Shown piece by piece: positions 9,718 to 17,891 of a stretch of 64,000 nt of DNA. Below the pieces are notes generated by a model that saw only the letters and a list, made by a program, of their open reading frames with translations, made no database searches and was not told the origin of the DNA. The DNA lies in assembly GCF_030285665.1 (NCBI RefSeq), contig NZ_CP127295.1, positions 5,208,001-5,272,000 of the forward strand, read 5' to 3'. The position numbers and the translations under genes were made by a program. Source of the stretch: Amycolatopsis mongoliensis (GTDB lineage: Bacteria > Actinomycetota > Actinomycetes > Mycobacteriales > Pseudonocardiaceae). How positions within the stretch are numbered: the stretch's first letter is position 1; each line of letters begins with the position of its first letter.

Positions 9718-9737
9718 AGTGTGCTAGTTGTCACACT
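9718..9737. promoter_or_regulatory. CRP/GlxR-type operator upstream of the Sdh1 operon
   Basis: AGTGTG (9718-9723), eight bases, CACACT (9732-9737): a perfect inverted repeat. Its core TGTGC-N6-TCACA matches the CRP/GlxR consensus TGTGA-N6-TCACA at nine of ten positions. It is 78 bp before the first sdh ORF and about 155 bp from the edd start, so it could control either. Cyclic-AMP receptor-type control of succinate dehydrogenase is known in Corynebacterium (GlxR). Confidence 0.6.
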
Positions 9738-9814
9738 GCACGACGCACGGTAAAGCCGTAGGGCGAGTGATCGTCCGCCCGGCTTCCGCCGGCCCCACCA
9801 CACCGGGAGGAATG

Positions 9815-10102
9815 ATGTCCACCTCCGAGATCGCCGAGCTGCGGCGAACCATCGGCCAGCTCAGGCAGTGCGTCGGCGCACTGCGCTCGCGTTACGGCGA
9901 CGCTTCGGCGGTGCGCCGGCTCGCCAACGACGTGGAGCGCCTCGACATCGACACCGCGGACCTCGACGGCACCCCGCTCGCGGTGCCGGCCCAGGCGAAA
10001 GCCGCGGAGCGCGTCCAAGTTCCCGATACGCCCTACGACCCGGCGCTGTGGCACGGCGCCGATGACGAAGGCGTCGGCGGCTACAAGCGCGACCAGCGGT
10101 GA
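9815..10102 (+). CDS. Small conserved protein at head of sdh operon (Rv0250c-like)
   Basis: 95 residues, MSTSEIAELRRTIGQLRQCVGALRSRYGD..., ending GADDEGVGGYKRDQR. I do not recognise a functional domain. The N-terminal half is predicted helical (possible short coiled coil); the C-terminal half is acidic with a basic end. By position and length it corresponds to Rv0250c, the small protein that precedes the Sdh1 genes in M. tuberculosis. The start ATG 9815 has GGGAGG upstream; ATG 9812 is one codon earlier. Its stop overlaps the GTG start of the membrane subunit, so it is coupled to the operon and may be an accessory or assembly factor (inference). Confidence 0.78.
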   Translation: MSTSEIAELRRTIGQLRQCVGALRSRYGDASAVRRLANDVERLDIDTADLDGTPLAVPAQAKAAERVQVPDTPYDPALWHGADDEGVGGYKRDQR

Positions 10103-10923
10103 GCGCTCCCGCTGACAACGGCGTCGGCACCGGCGTCCGGGCCCCCAAGCGGGCCCGGATCGCCGAGCGCACCCTCCGCACGGACCGGTGGTGGCTCCAG
10201 CCACTGCTGACCGTGCTCGGGCTGTCCGCGTTCATCATCTACGCGACGGTCCGGTCGTTCGTGCGCACGGCGTACTGGGTGCCCGACTACCACTACCTGA
10301 CGCCGTTCTATTCGCCCTGCCTGTCCACGTCCTGCGTCGAGGGCTCGAGCCACTTCGGCCACTGGTTCGGCGACCTGCCCGGGTTCATCCCGCTCGGCTT
10401 CGTCGTGCTGCCGTTCCTGCTCGGGTTCCGCCTGACCTGCTACTACTACCGCAAGGCCTACTACCGGGCCGTCTGGTTCTCCCCGCCCGCCTGCGCGGTC
10501 GCGGAACCGCACGCGAAGTACACCGGCGAGACGCGGCTGCCGCTGATCATCCAGAACGTCCACCGCTACTTCTTCTACGTCGCGCTGATCGTCTCGCTCG
10601 TCAACACCTACGACGCGATCACGGCGTTCCACGGGAAGACCGGCGGCTTCGGGTTCGGGCTGGGCAACATCATCCTGCTCGGCAACGTGATCCTGCTGTG
10701 GGCGTACACGCTTTCCTGCCACTCGTGCCGGCACGTGACCGGTGGCAGGCTGAAGCACTTCTCCAAGCATCCGGTGCGCTACTGGATCTGGACGCAGGTG
10801 ACGAAGCTCAACACCCGCCACATGGCGCTGGCCTGGACGACGCTCGGCACGCTGGTGCTGACCGACTTCTACGTCATGCTCGTGGCCAGCGGCGCGATTT
10901 CGGACCTGAGATTCGTGAACTAG
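10099..10923 (+). CDS. sdhC: Succinate dehydrogenase membrane anchor (Sdh1 type, Rv0249c-like)
   Basis: 274 residues with about five transmembrane helices: roughly 34-54, 98-115, 158-176, 192-214 and 251-268. Several histidines near membrane borders (NVHRYFFY, SCHSCRHVTGG, LNTRHMALAW) could ligate haem. The fusion of the anchor into one long subunit is typical of the mycobacterial Sdh1 complex, where Rv0249c (also about 273 residues) precedes the flavoprotein. It passes electrons from the FeS subunit to menaquinone. GTG start 10099 overlaps the upstream stop. The flavoprotein gene starts 61 bp downstream. Confidence 0.88.
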   Translation: MSAPADNGVGTGVRAPKRARIAERTLRTDRWWLQPLLTVLGLSAFIIYATVRSFVRTAYWVPDYHYLTPFYSPCLSTSCVEGSSHFGHWFGDLPGFIPLGFVVLPFLLGFRLTCYYYRKAYYRAVWFSPPACAVAEPHAKYTGETRLPLIIQNVHRYFFYVALIVSLVNTYDAITAFHGKTGGFGFGLGNIILLGNVILLWAYTLSCHSCRHVTGGRLKHFSKHPVRYWIWTQVTKLNTRHMALAWTTLGTLVLTDFYVMLVASGAISDLRFVN

Positions 10924-10984
10924 CGCCTCCCCCCGACAGTGCTCCCTAAAACTGACGTCCCCAGTTCCGAGGTGGAATTTCTTC

Positions 10985-12901
10985 ATGACCGAGGTCGAAC
11001 GCCACAGTTACGACGTGGTGGTGATCGGTGCCGGCGGTGCTGGTCTGCGCGCCGTGATCGAAGCCCGTGAGCGCGGTTTCCGCGTAGCCGTCGTGTGCAA
11101 GTCGCTGTTCGGCAAGGCGCACACGGTGATGGCCGAGGGCGGGTGCGCGGCGTCGATGGGCAACGCGAACTCGAACGACAACTGGCAGGTCCACTTCCGC
11201 GACACCATGCGCGGCGGGAAGTTCCTCAACAACTGGCGGATGGCCGAGCTGCACGCCAAGGAGGCCCCCGACCGCGTCTGGGAGCTGGAGACCTACGGCG
11301 CGCTGTTCGACCGCACCGCCGACGGCCGGATCAGCCAGCGCAACTTCGGCGGCCACACCTACCCGCGGCTGGCGCACGTCGGTGACCGCACCGGCCTCGA
11401 GCTCATCCGCACGATGCAGCAGAAGATCGTTTCGCTGCAGCAGGAGGACTTCGCCGAGACCGGGGACTACGAGGCGAAGATCAAGGTCTTCGCCGAGTGC
11501 ACGGTCACCGAGCTGCTCACCACCGACGGGAAGATCGCCGGTGCCTTCGGCTACTGGCGCGAGAGCGGCCGGTTCATCCTGTTCGAGGCGCCCGCGGTCG
11601 TGCTCGCCACCGGCGGCATCGGCAAGTCGTTCAAGGTGACGTCGAACTCGTGGGAGTACACCGGCGACGGCCACGCGCTGGCCATGCGGGCGGGCGCGAA
11701 CCTGATCAACATGGAGTTCGTCCAGTTCCACCCGACCGGGATGGTCTGGCCGCCGAGCGTCAAGGGCATCCTCGTCACCGAGGGCGTGCGCGGGGACGGC
11801 GGCGTGCTCAAGAACTCCGACGGCAAGCGGTTCATGTTCGAGTACGTGCCCGACGTCTTCAAGGGCCAGTACGCCGAAAGCGAAGAGGAAGCCGACCGCT
11901 GGTACTCCGACGCGGACAACAACCGGCGCACGCCGGACCTGCTGCCCCGCGACGAGGTGGCCCGCGCGATCAACTCCGAGGTCAAGGAGGGGCGCGGCTC
12001 CCCGCACGGCGGCGTCTTCCTCGACATCGCCAGCCGGCTGCCGGCCGAGGAGATCAAGAAGCGGCTGCCGTCGATGTACCACCAGTTCAAGGAGCTGGCG
12101 GACGTCGACATCACGGCGGAGCCGATGGAGGTCGGCCCGACCTGCCACTACGTCATGGGCGGCATCGAGGTCGACCCGGACACGGCCGCGGCGAGCGTGC
12201 CCGGCCTGTTCGCCGCCGGCGAGTGCTCGGGTGGCATGCACGGGTCCAACCGGCTCGGCGGCAACTCGCTGTCGGACCTGCTGGTGTTCGGGCGCCGCGC
12301 GGGCCTCGGCGCGGCCGAGTACGTGCTGGCCCTGACCGACCGGCCCGCGGTCGCGCAGTCCGATGTGGACGCCGCGGCGAAGATGGCGCTCGCGCCGTTC
12401 GACCCGCCCGAGGGTGCCGCGGCCGAGAACCCGTACACCCTGCACACCGAGCTGCAGCAGTCGATGAACGACCTGGTCGGCATCATCCGCAAGGCCGGGG
12501 AGATCGAGCAGGCGCTGACGAAGCTCGCCGAGCTGCGGCAGCGGATCCTGCGCGTCACGGTGGAAGGGCACCGGCAGTTCAACCCCGGCTGGCACCTCGC
12601 GATCGACCTGCGCAACATGCTGATGGTCAGCGAGTGCGTCGCGAAGGCCGCGCTGACGCGGACCGAGAGCCGCGGCGGGCACACGCGGGACGACTTCCCG
12701 GGCATGGACCCCGAGTGGCGGCACAAGCTGCTGGTGTGCTCGGCGTCGGCGGGGGACAATCCTGTCGTCCCCGACATCGACGTGGTGGTGAAGGAGCAGG
12801 TGCCGCTGCGGCAGGACCTGCTGGAGCTGTTCGAGTTCGGCGAGCTCGGGAAGTACTACACCGACGGCGAGCTCGAAGCGCACCCCGGGAGCAAGGCATG
12901 A
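10985..12901 (+). CDS. sdhA: Succinate dehydrogenase/fumarate reductase flavoprotein (Sdh1)
   Basis: 638 residues. It oxidises succinate to fumarate (or the reverse) with covalent FAD on the cytoplasmic face. GAGGAGLRAVIEARE is the dinucleotide-binding motif; GKAHTVMAEGG contains the histidine that holds FAD; MEFVQFHPTG and LFAAGECSGGMHGSNRLGG are conserved flavoprotein motifs; HTRDDFPGMD carries a conserved Arg-Asp near the C-terminus. The length matches Rv0248c (646), longer than canonical SdhA. The stop overlaps the sdhB ATG by four bases. Start ATG 10985 has a GAGGTGG-type site. Confidence 0.96.
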   Translation: MTEVERHSYDVVVIGAGGAGLRAVIEARERGFRVAVVCKSLFGKAHTVMAEGGCAASMGNANSNDNWQVHFRDTMRGGKFLNNWRMAELHAKEAPDRVWELETYGALFDRTADGRISQRNFGGHTYPRLAHVGDRTGLELIRTMQQKIVSLQQEDFAETGDYEAKIKVFAECTVTELLTTDGKIAGAFGYWRESGRFILFEAPAVVLATGGIGKSFKVTSNSWEYTGDGHALAMRAGANLINMEFVQFHPTGMVWPPSVKGILVTEGVRGDGGVLKNSDGKRFMFEYVPDVFKGQYAESEEEADRWYSDADNNRRTPDLLPRDEVARAINSEVKEGRGSPHGGVFLDIASRLPAEEIKKRLPSMYHQFKELADVDITAEPMEVGPTCHYVMGGIEVDPDTAAASVPGLFAAGECSGGMHGSNRLGGNSLSDLLVFGRRAGLGAAEYVLALTDRPAVAQSDVDAAAKMALAPFDPPEGAAAENPYTLHTELQQSMNDLVGIIRKAGEIEQALTKLAELRQRILRVTVEGHRQFNPGWHLAIDLRNMLMVSECVAKAALTRTESRGGHTRDDFPGMDPEWRHKLLVCSASAGDNPVVPDIDVVVKEQVPLRQDLLELFEFGELGKYYTDGELEAHPGSKA

Positions 12902-13650
12902 GCTACAAGGCGAGCTTCCGCGTCTGGCGCGGCGACGACACCGGCGGCGAGCTGCAGGACTTCACGGTGGAGGTGAACGAGGGCGAGGTCGTCCTCGACA
13001 TCATCCACCGGCTGCAGGCCACCCAGGCGTCGGACCTCGCCGTGCGGTGGAACTGCAAGGCGGGCAAGTGCGGCTCGTGCTCGGCGGAGATCAACGGCAA
13101 GCCGCGGCTGCTGTGCATGACGCGGATGTCGACGTTCACCGAGGACGAGGTGATCACGGTGACGCCGATGCGGACGTTCCCGGTGATCCGCGACCTGGTC
13201 ACCGACGTGTCGTTCAACTACACGAAGGCCCGGGAGATCCCGTCGTTCACCCCGCCCGCGGACCTCAAGCCCGGTGAGTACCGGATGCAGCAGGTGGACG
13301 TCGAGCGCTCGCAGGAGTTCCGCAAGTGCATCGAGTGCTTCCTGTGCCAGAACACCTGCCACGTGGTGCGTGACCACGAGGAGAACAAGGAGTCCTTCGC
13401 CGGGCCGCGGTACCTGATGCGCATCGCCGAGCTGGAGATGCACCCGCTCGACGTCGCGGACCGGCGTGACGCCGCCCAGGAGGAGCACGGTCTCGGCTAC
13501 TGCAACATCACCAAGTGCTGCAGCGAGGTCTGCCCGGAAGGCATCCACATCACCGACAACGCGCTCATCCCGATGAAGGAGCGCGTCGCGGACCGCAAGT
13601 ACGACCCGATCGTGTGGCTGGGCAACAAGCTCTTCCGCCGGGACAAGTGA
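12898..13650 (+). CDS. sdhB: Succinate dehydrogenase iron-sulfur subunit (Sdh1)
   Basis: 250 residues, the length of Rv0247c (248). It carries electrons from FAD to the membrane subunit. The [2Fe-2S] ligands are in CKAGKCGSCS and RLLC (about residues 57-76); the [4Fe-4S] ligands are in CIECFLCQNTC (about 143-153); the last cluster uses KCCSEVCPEGI (about 206-216). ATG 12898 overlaps the sdhA stop. It is the last intact gene of the operon; a decayed nucleotidyltransferase follows with overlapping GTGA at 13647. Confidence 0.96.
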   Translation: MSYKASFRVWRGDDTGGELQDFTVEVNEGEVVLDIIHRLQATQASDLAVRWNCKAGKCGSCSAEINGKPRLLCMTRMSTFTEDEVITVTPMRTFPVIRDLVTDVSFNYTKAREIPSFTPPADLKPGEYRMQQVDVERSQEFRKCIECFLCQNTCHVVRDHEENKESFAGPRYLMRIAELEMHPLDVADRRDAAQEEHGLGYCNITKCCSEVCPEGIHITDNALIPMKERVADRKYDPIVWLGNKLFRRDK

Positions 13651-13662
13651 CAGCTTCTCGTT

Positions 13663-13724
13663 CGACGCTCGCGAACCGCGTGCTCGCCGCCCTCGAGGCG
13701 GCGGTCGGCGGTTCGCGAGCGTCG
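13663..13724. repeat. 62-bp nested palindrome after sdhB
   Basis: Outer arms CGACGCTCGCGAACCGC (13663-13679) and GCGGTTCGCGAGCGTCG (13708-13724) are a perfect 17-bp inverted repeat; inside it GCCGCC/GGCGGC pair around ctcga (13686-13702). It starts 12 bp after the sdhB stop and overlaps the first codons of the decayed nucleotidyltransferase, so it can act as the transcription terminator of the sdh operon. Confidence 0.6.
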
Positions 13725-14044
13725 TTACGGGGGTCGCTCGCGCGGGGGACCGCGGCCGCCTACAGCGACATCGATGTCGGGTGGCGGGTGCCTTCGGCCG
13801 CGTTCCCCCGCTTGTCTCGACGTGCTTCCGGTGCTGTCCGAGGTGCAGCCCGTCGCTTCCGTGCGGTTCTCGCCGGACTTCCGGCATTCGCCGGTGCAGC
13901 GGCTGGTTTTCGTGCGCTTCGAGGGCGTGCCGCTGTTCTGGCGGCTCGACCTCGACGTCCGCACCGAGGCGGCCGACGACGTTCCCGCGCCGGCCGCCGA
14001 TGACGAGTGGTCCCGTCCCGCCGGCGCCCTGGCCAGCTGACGCC

Positions 14045-14091
14045 GTGAATGACTCATTCCTGTCACCGGACGACAGGAATGAGTCATTCAC
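14045..14091. repeat. 47-bp palindromic element with GTGAATG ends
   Basis: Perfect 20-bp arms (14045-14064 and 14072-14091) with a 7-base loop; the outer ends read GTGAATGACTCATTCC and its complement. It lies within the decayed nucleotidyltransferase. A second element with the same GTGAATG...CATT ends is at 32920-32970, so they form a family. Confidence 0.75.
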
Positions 14092-14294
14092 TGCACCGGC
14101 TGGTCGGGCGCGGTCGGTTCGACGACGCTCGCGGCCTGCTCGACCGGGGCTTCGAGCGGATCGGCTCGGCCGACCGGGCCACCGGTGAGTGGGCGGCGGA
14201 CGTCGCCCGGCTGGCGTCGGCGTGCGCACGGCGTGAGCCGGACCTGGCGGGGTTCGCGGCGGAGATCGTCGCGCCGGCGTGACAGGGTGGGGGC

Positions 14295-14819
14295 ATGGAG
14301 ATCGAGCTGCTGCCGCCGTCCGCCGGCGCCGCGGTGATCGCGCGGATCACCGCTCTCGTCAACCAGGTCTACGCCGAGTCCGAGAAGGGGCTGTGGCTGG
14401 GGAGTACCGACCGGACGTCGACCGACGAGGTGGCCGGGTTCGTGCGGGCCGGGGAGATCGCCGTCGCCTTCGTGGACGGGGACGTCGCCGGATCGGTGCG
14501 TGTCCAGCGGCTCGACGCGGCGACCGGTGAGTTCGGCATGCTCGCGGCCGACCCGGCGCGGCGCGGACTCGGCATCGGGCGGGAGCTGGTGCGGTTCGCC
14601 GAGCGGGCGAGCCGGGACGTGGGCTGCCGCGAGATGCAGCTGGAGCTGCTCGTGCCCCGCGAGTGGACGCATCCGGCGAAGAAGTTCCTGGCCGAGTGGT
14701 ACGACCGGCTCGGCTACCGCGTGACGCACCGCGCCGACCTCGCCGAGGACTACCCGCACCTCGCGCCGTCGCTGGCCACGCCGTGCGATTTCCTCGTCTA
14801 CCGCAAGGATCTTGCATGA
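14295..14819 (+). CDS. GNAT-family N-acetyltransferase
   Basis: 174 residues. The GNAT acetyl-CoA site is seen in FGMLAADPARRGLGIGRELVRFAE (beta4, then the R-x-x-G-x-G loop at about residues 90-97), followed by the MQLELLVP strand and the FYxxxGF-like WYDRLGYRV. It transfers an acetyl group from acetyl-CoA to an amine or amino acid; the substrate cannot be predicted. The stop overlaps the ATG of the downstream amidohydrolase by four bases, so the two are coupled. Confidence 0.88.
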   Translation: MEIELLPPSAGAAVIARITALVNQVYAESEKGLWLGSTDRTSTDEVAGFVRAGEIAVAFVDGDVAGSVRVQRLDAATGEFGMLAADPARRGLGIGRELVRFAERASRDVGCREMQLELLVPREWTHPAKKFLAEWYDRLGYRVTHRADLAEDYPHLAPSLATPCDFLVYRKDLA

Positions 14820-15937
14820 CGGTGCTCGCCGGGGCGCACGTCTTCGACCCCGATACCGGCGAGACGACCCGCGCGGACGTCCGGCTCGACGGCCCGCGGA
14901 TCGCCGAAGTCGGGCTGGGCCTCGACGGCTTGCCCGTCGACTGCTCGGGTGGGGTGCTGATCCCCGGGCTCATCGACTGCCACGTGCACGTCGCGTTCCG
15001 GCGGCCCGAGTCCCTGCCGCGCAGCGCGCGCATCCTCGAAGCCGTGCCGGTGCTGCGCCGGTTGCTGGCACGCGGGATCACGACCGTGCGGGACGCCTGG
15101 GGCGCCGACGCCGGCTTCAAGCACGCGCTGCGCGAGGGCTGGATCACCGGGCCGGACCTGCTGGTCAGCCTGCGTCAGCTGGGTCCGACCGGCGGGCTCG
15201 GCGACACGTGGGACCCGGCCGCGGGTGCCGTCGACAACTACGGCGACCCGTCGCTGCCGGACCCGCTGTTCGACGGGCCGGATGCCGCTCGCGCGGCCGT
15301 CCGCCGGATGGTGCGCGCCGGCGCCGACTGGATCAAGGTCGGCGCGAGCGGGTCGATGCGGGCGGTCCGCGCGGGCGTGGACGTCCGCCCGACCGACGAC
15401 GAGCTCGCCGCCGTGGTCGACGAGGCCGCCCGCTGCGGCCGTGACGTCCTGGCCCACGCGCACACGTCGGCCGCGGTGGTGTCGGCGGCCCGCGCCGGGG
15501 CACGCAGCGTCGAGCACGGCACGTTCCTCGACGACGACGCCGTCGCGGCCCTGGCGAACGCCTGGTACGTGCCGACGCTGTCGCCGATGAGCGACACCGA
15601 GTTCGCCGGCACGCACCGGCGTTCGCTGCGCCTCGCGGTGGAGGCGGGCGTCCGGATCGCCGCGGGGTCCGACCTCGCCCCGCGTCCCCATGTCGACTTG
15701 ACGACCGAGCTGCGCTTGCTGGCCGCGGTCCTCGGCGACGCGGCGGCCCTGACGGCAGCCACGGCGGAGGCGGCCCGCCTGCTCCGGCTCGACGACGACC
15801 GCGGCCGCGTCGAGCCGGGCCTGCGCGCGGACCTCGTGCTGCTCGACGGCACGGACCTGGACGTGACGGACCTGCCGGGCAGGATCCGCGCCGTCTGGCA
15901 CGACGGGAACCGCGTCGGCGAGCTCACTTCGCCATGA
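14816..15937 (+). CDS. Amidohydrolase-family metal-dependent hydrolase
   Basis: 373 residues. PGLIDCHVHVAF (about 47-58) is the amidohydrolase HxH metal motif; VGASGSMRA with an earlier WIKVG supplies the barrel lysine; LAHAHTSAAVV and SVEHGTFLD give two further metal histidines; AAGSDLAPRPH gives the catalytic Asp. The C-terminal beta domain ends GLRADLVLLDGTDL. This resembles imidazolonepropionase/Xaa-Pro dipeptidase-type amidohydrolases that hydrolyse cyclic amides or dipeptides. It is coupled to the upstream GNAT gene, so acetylation and amide hydrolysis may act on related metabolites (inference). It converges on and overlaps the HTH gene by 14 bp. Confidence 0.87.
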   Translation: MTVLAGAHVFDPDTGETTRADVRLDGPRIAEVGLGLDGLPVDCSGGVLIPGLIDCHVHVAFRRPESLPRSARILEAVPVLRRLLARGITTVRDAWGADAGFKHALREGWITGPDLLVSLRQLGPTGGLGDTWDPAAGAVDNYGDPSLPDPLFDGPDAARAAVRRMVRAGADWIKVGASGSMRAVRAGVDVRPTDDELAAVVDEAARCGRDVLAHAHTSAAVVSAARAGARSVEHGTFLDDDAVAALANAWYVPTLSPMSDTEFAGTHRRSLRLAVEAGVRIAAGSDLAPRPHVDLTTELRLLAAVLGDAAALTAATAEAARLLRLDDDRGRVEPGLRADLVLLDGTDLDVTDLPGRIRAVWHDGNRVGELTSP

Positions 15938-16775
15938 GATCGAACTCCTCGGCCAGCCGCACCAGGAACTCCCGGGACTCTCGTTCGGACAAGGCGGCCT
16001 GCTCCAGACGCGTGCGAAGGACGTAGAAGGCTTCGACCGCCACGCGCTCGTCGATGAACAGCCCGGCGGCGAAGGTCTCCTCGTAGGCCACCGGTGGGTG
16101 TTCGGCGAACTCGAGGATCGTGAACCGGCTGCCGACCAGGTGGTACGGCGGTGCGGAGGCGGGGACGACCCGGATCGTGCAGTGCGGAAGGTTGGTGGCC
16201 AGCACCAGGTACTGCAGCTGTTCGTGCATCAGCGCCGGGTCGCGCAGGATCGACCTCAGGGTGTGCTCGTAGACGAAGTAGAGGCAGTGCGGTGGGTTTC
16301 GGCGCTGCAGCAGCTGTTGCCGGTCGATCCTCGCCTGGACGAGCAGCTTGAGCCGGTCGGTGGTGTACCGCCCGGACATCTCGTAGACGGTGCGTACGTA
16401 GTCTTCGGTCTGGAGCATGCCGGGCAGGGCCGTCGGGCTGTTCGAGATCACCGTGGTCGCCAGGTTTTCCTGGATGATGAGGGACTTCATCGGGTCGACG
16501 AGCTTGTCGAAGTACGGCCGCACCCAGTACAGCTCGCTCGGTGGCCGGGTCAGGTGCAGCAGCCGGTCGCGTTCGGGGGCCTCGGTCCCGCAGTGCGCGA
16601 GGTAGATCGCCGCGTCGATCGGCGAGATACGGCGGCCGTTCTCCCAGCCGGACACCTTCGACGCCGACCAGTGGGCGCGCCGGGCCACCTCGCGCAGCGA
16701 CATCTGTTTCGCCTCGCGCTGGGTCTTCAACTCGACACCCATCTCCCGGGTGCGCACCGTGCTCTTTTCGGTCAT
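15924..16775 (-). CDS. XRE-type regulator with DUF5753 (Scr1-like)
   Basis: 283 residues. The N-terminal helix-turn-helix (about 14-60) reads LKTQREAKQMSLREVARRAH, then WSASKVSGWENGRR. The remainder is the DUF5753 domain, with TALPGMLQTEDYVR and the RIDRQQLLQRRNPP region as landmarks. Such proteins are abundant in actinomycetes and usually sit next to a small DUF397 partner; none is seen here. Its starts faces the DUF4037 gene across 171 bp that contain two palindromes, probably its operators. Confidence 0.88.
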   Translation of the reverse strand: MTEKSTVRTREMGVELKTQREAKQMSLREVARRAHWSASKVSGWENGRRISPIDAAIYLAHCGTEAPERDRLLHLTRPPSELYWVRPYFDKLVDPMKSLIIQENLATTVISNSPTALPGMLQTEDYVRTVYEMSGRYTTDRLKLLVQARIDRQQLLQRRNPPHCLYFVYEHTLRSILRDPALMHEQLQYLVLATNLPHCTIRVVPASAPPYHLVGSRFTILEFAEHPPVAYEETFAAGLFIDERVAVEAFYVLRTRLEQAALSERESREFLVRLAEEFDLMAK

Positions 16776-16886
16776 GCCCGCACGCTAAAGGCAAGTGCCG
16801 ACAAAATGTCCCGTGCCGCGCGGGGGTTCACCGGAACGGATGTCGCTGTTCTGCCTGTGCGACAACGGATTCCGGGCGCGAAGCGC

Positions 16887-16919
16887 TGCGAAGCAGCTTC
16901 GCAAAATGAAGCGCGCTTC
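16887..16919. promoter_or_regulatory. Paired GAAGC/GCTTC palindromes, likely operator
   Basis: TGCGAAGC-A-GCTTCGCA (16887-16903) and GAAGCGCGCTTC (16908-16919) are two adjacent perfect palindromes sharing the GAAGC/GCTTC half-site. They lie 27 bp before the DUF4037 start and 112 bp before the HTH regulator start. The placement suggests a binding site for the DUF5753 regulator. Confidence 0.5.
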
Positions 16920-16946
16920 GCACGTTGATAAGCCACACTCGCATTC

Positions 16947-17891
16947 ATGACGTTCCTATCCGGAATCGACCTGAGCCGCCGGTTCTACGCCGAAGCGGTC
17001 GCGCCGGCGGTCGACGGCCCGCACAGTGCCGCGCTGGTCGGACCCGGTTCCGAGGTGCTCGGTTTCGACACCGCACGCTCCGCCGACCACGACTGGACCG
17101 CCCGCGTCTTCCTGTTCCTCCCGGAGCCCCGCGAACCACGCGTGCCGGCCACCTTCCTCGGGCATCCCGTGAAACTGGTCGTCGCGACGCTCGACGGCTG
17201 GGCGCGCGACTTCCTCGGCTTCGACCCGCTGCACCCGCGACCGCACGACTGGCTCGCCACCCCGACCCAGGTCTTCGCCGAGTTCACCGGGGGCGCCGTC
17301 TTCCACGACGACCTCGGGTTCGAGACGCTCAGGCAGCGCGTCGCCTGGTACCCGGACGACGTCTGGCGGTACGTCCTCGCCTGCCAGTGGCAGCGGATCG
17401 GCCAGGAGGAGGCGTTCGTCGGCCGGTGCGGGGAGGTCGGCGACGAGCTGGGGTCGGCCGTCGTCGCGGCGCGGCTCGTGCGGGACCTCATGCGGCTGTG
17501 CCTGCTCATGGCTCGCCGGTATCCGCCCTACGGCAAGTGGTTCGGCAGCGCGTTCGCGCGGCTGCCCGCGGCCGTGACGCTGGCGCCGCACCTCACCGGC
17601 GCCCTCGCGGCGACGACCTGGCGGGAGCGCGAACGGCACCTCGTCGCGGCCTACGAGAACGTCGCCGAGCTGCACAACGCGCTCGGCCTCACCGACCGGG
17701 TGAATCCGCGGACCAGGCCGTTCTTCGACCGGCCGTTCCAGGTCATCGACGCCGGCCGGTTCGTGACGCCGCTGCTGGCCGGGACGCCGTCGGCGAACCC
17801 GGTCGGGGCGATCGACCAGTTCGTCGACAGCACCGACGCGCTCGGGCACCGCGCGCTGACCCGCGCGGTGGTTGACTGCGTGCATGGCTGA
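16947..17891 (+). CDS. DUF4037 domain protein
   Basis: 314 residues. The N-terminal part contains VGPGSEVLGFDTARSADHDW, a degenerate nucleotidyltransferase GS...D-x-D motif of DUF4037 proteins; the C-terminal half is helical (FARLPAAVTLAPHLTGAL and similar). DUF4037 is a nucleotidyltransferase-like family of unknown substrate. It starts at ATG 16947 with no strong Shine-Dalgarno, so a short or leaderless leader is possible. The end overlaps the start of the DUF1275 gene by eight bases. Confidence 0.82.
   Translation: MTFLSGIDLSRRFYAEAVAPAVDGPHSAALVGPGSEVLGFDTARSADHDWTARVFLFLPEPREPRVPATFLGHPVKLVVATLDGWARDFLGFDPLHPRPHDWLATPTQVFAEFTGGAVFHDDLGFETLRQRVAWYPDDVWRYVLACQWQRIGQEEAFVGRCGEVGDELGSAVVAARLVRDLMRLCLLMARRYPPYGKWFGSAFARLPAAVTLAPHLTGALAATTWRERERHLVAAYENVAELHNALGLTDRVNPRTRPFFDRPFQVIDAGRFVTPLLAGTPSANPVGAIDQFVDSTDALGHRALTRAVVDCVHG

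Larger units (their letters stand above)
13647..14282 (+). pseudogene. Decayed nucleotidyltransferase-fold gene
   Basis: Three fragments of one protein lie in shifted frames. From GTG 13647: a helix, then GSLARGTAAAYSDIDVGW, the GS...D-x-D motif of minimal nucleotidyltransferases. At the C5 run 13805-13809 the reading shifts by one base and continues as CLDVLPVLSEVQPV, then FWRLDLDV, to a TGA at 14038-14040. A 47-bp palindrome (14045-14091) follows, and beyond it LHRLVGRGRFDDARGLLDRGF... runs to 14282. Removing the palindrome would put the second and third fragments in one frame, although the TGA would remain. The family is often an aminoglycoside-nucleotidyltransferase-like or toxin-antitoxin MNT protein; the function is lost or unknown here. 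Confidence 0.72.

Noticed and set aside
7698..9719. 673-codon open frame opposite edd
   Set aside because: Low-complexity Arg/Gly/Val/His composition, no recognised domain, edd is unmistakable on the other strand.
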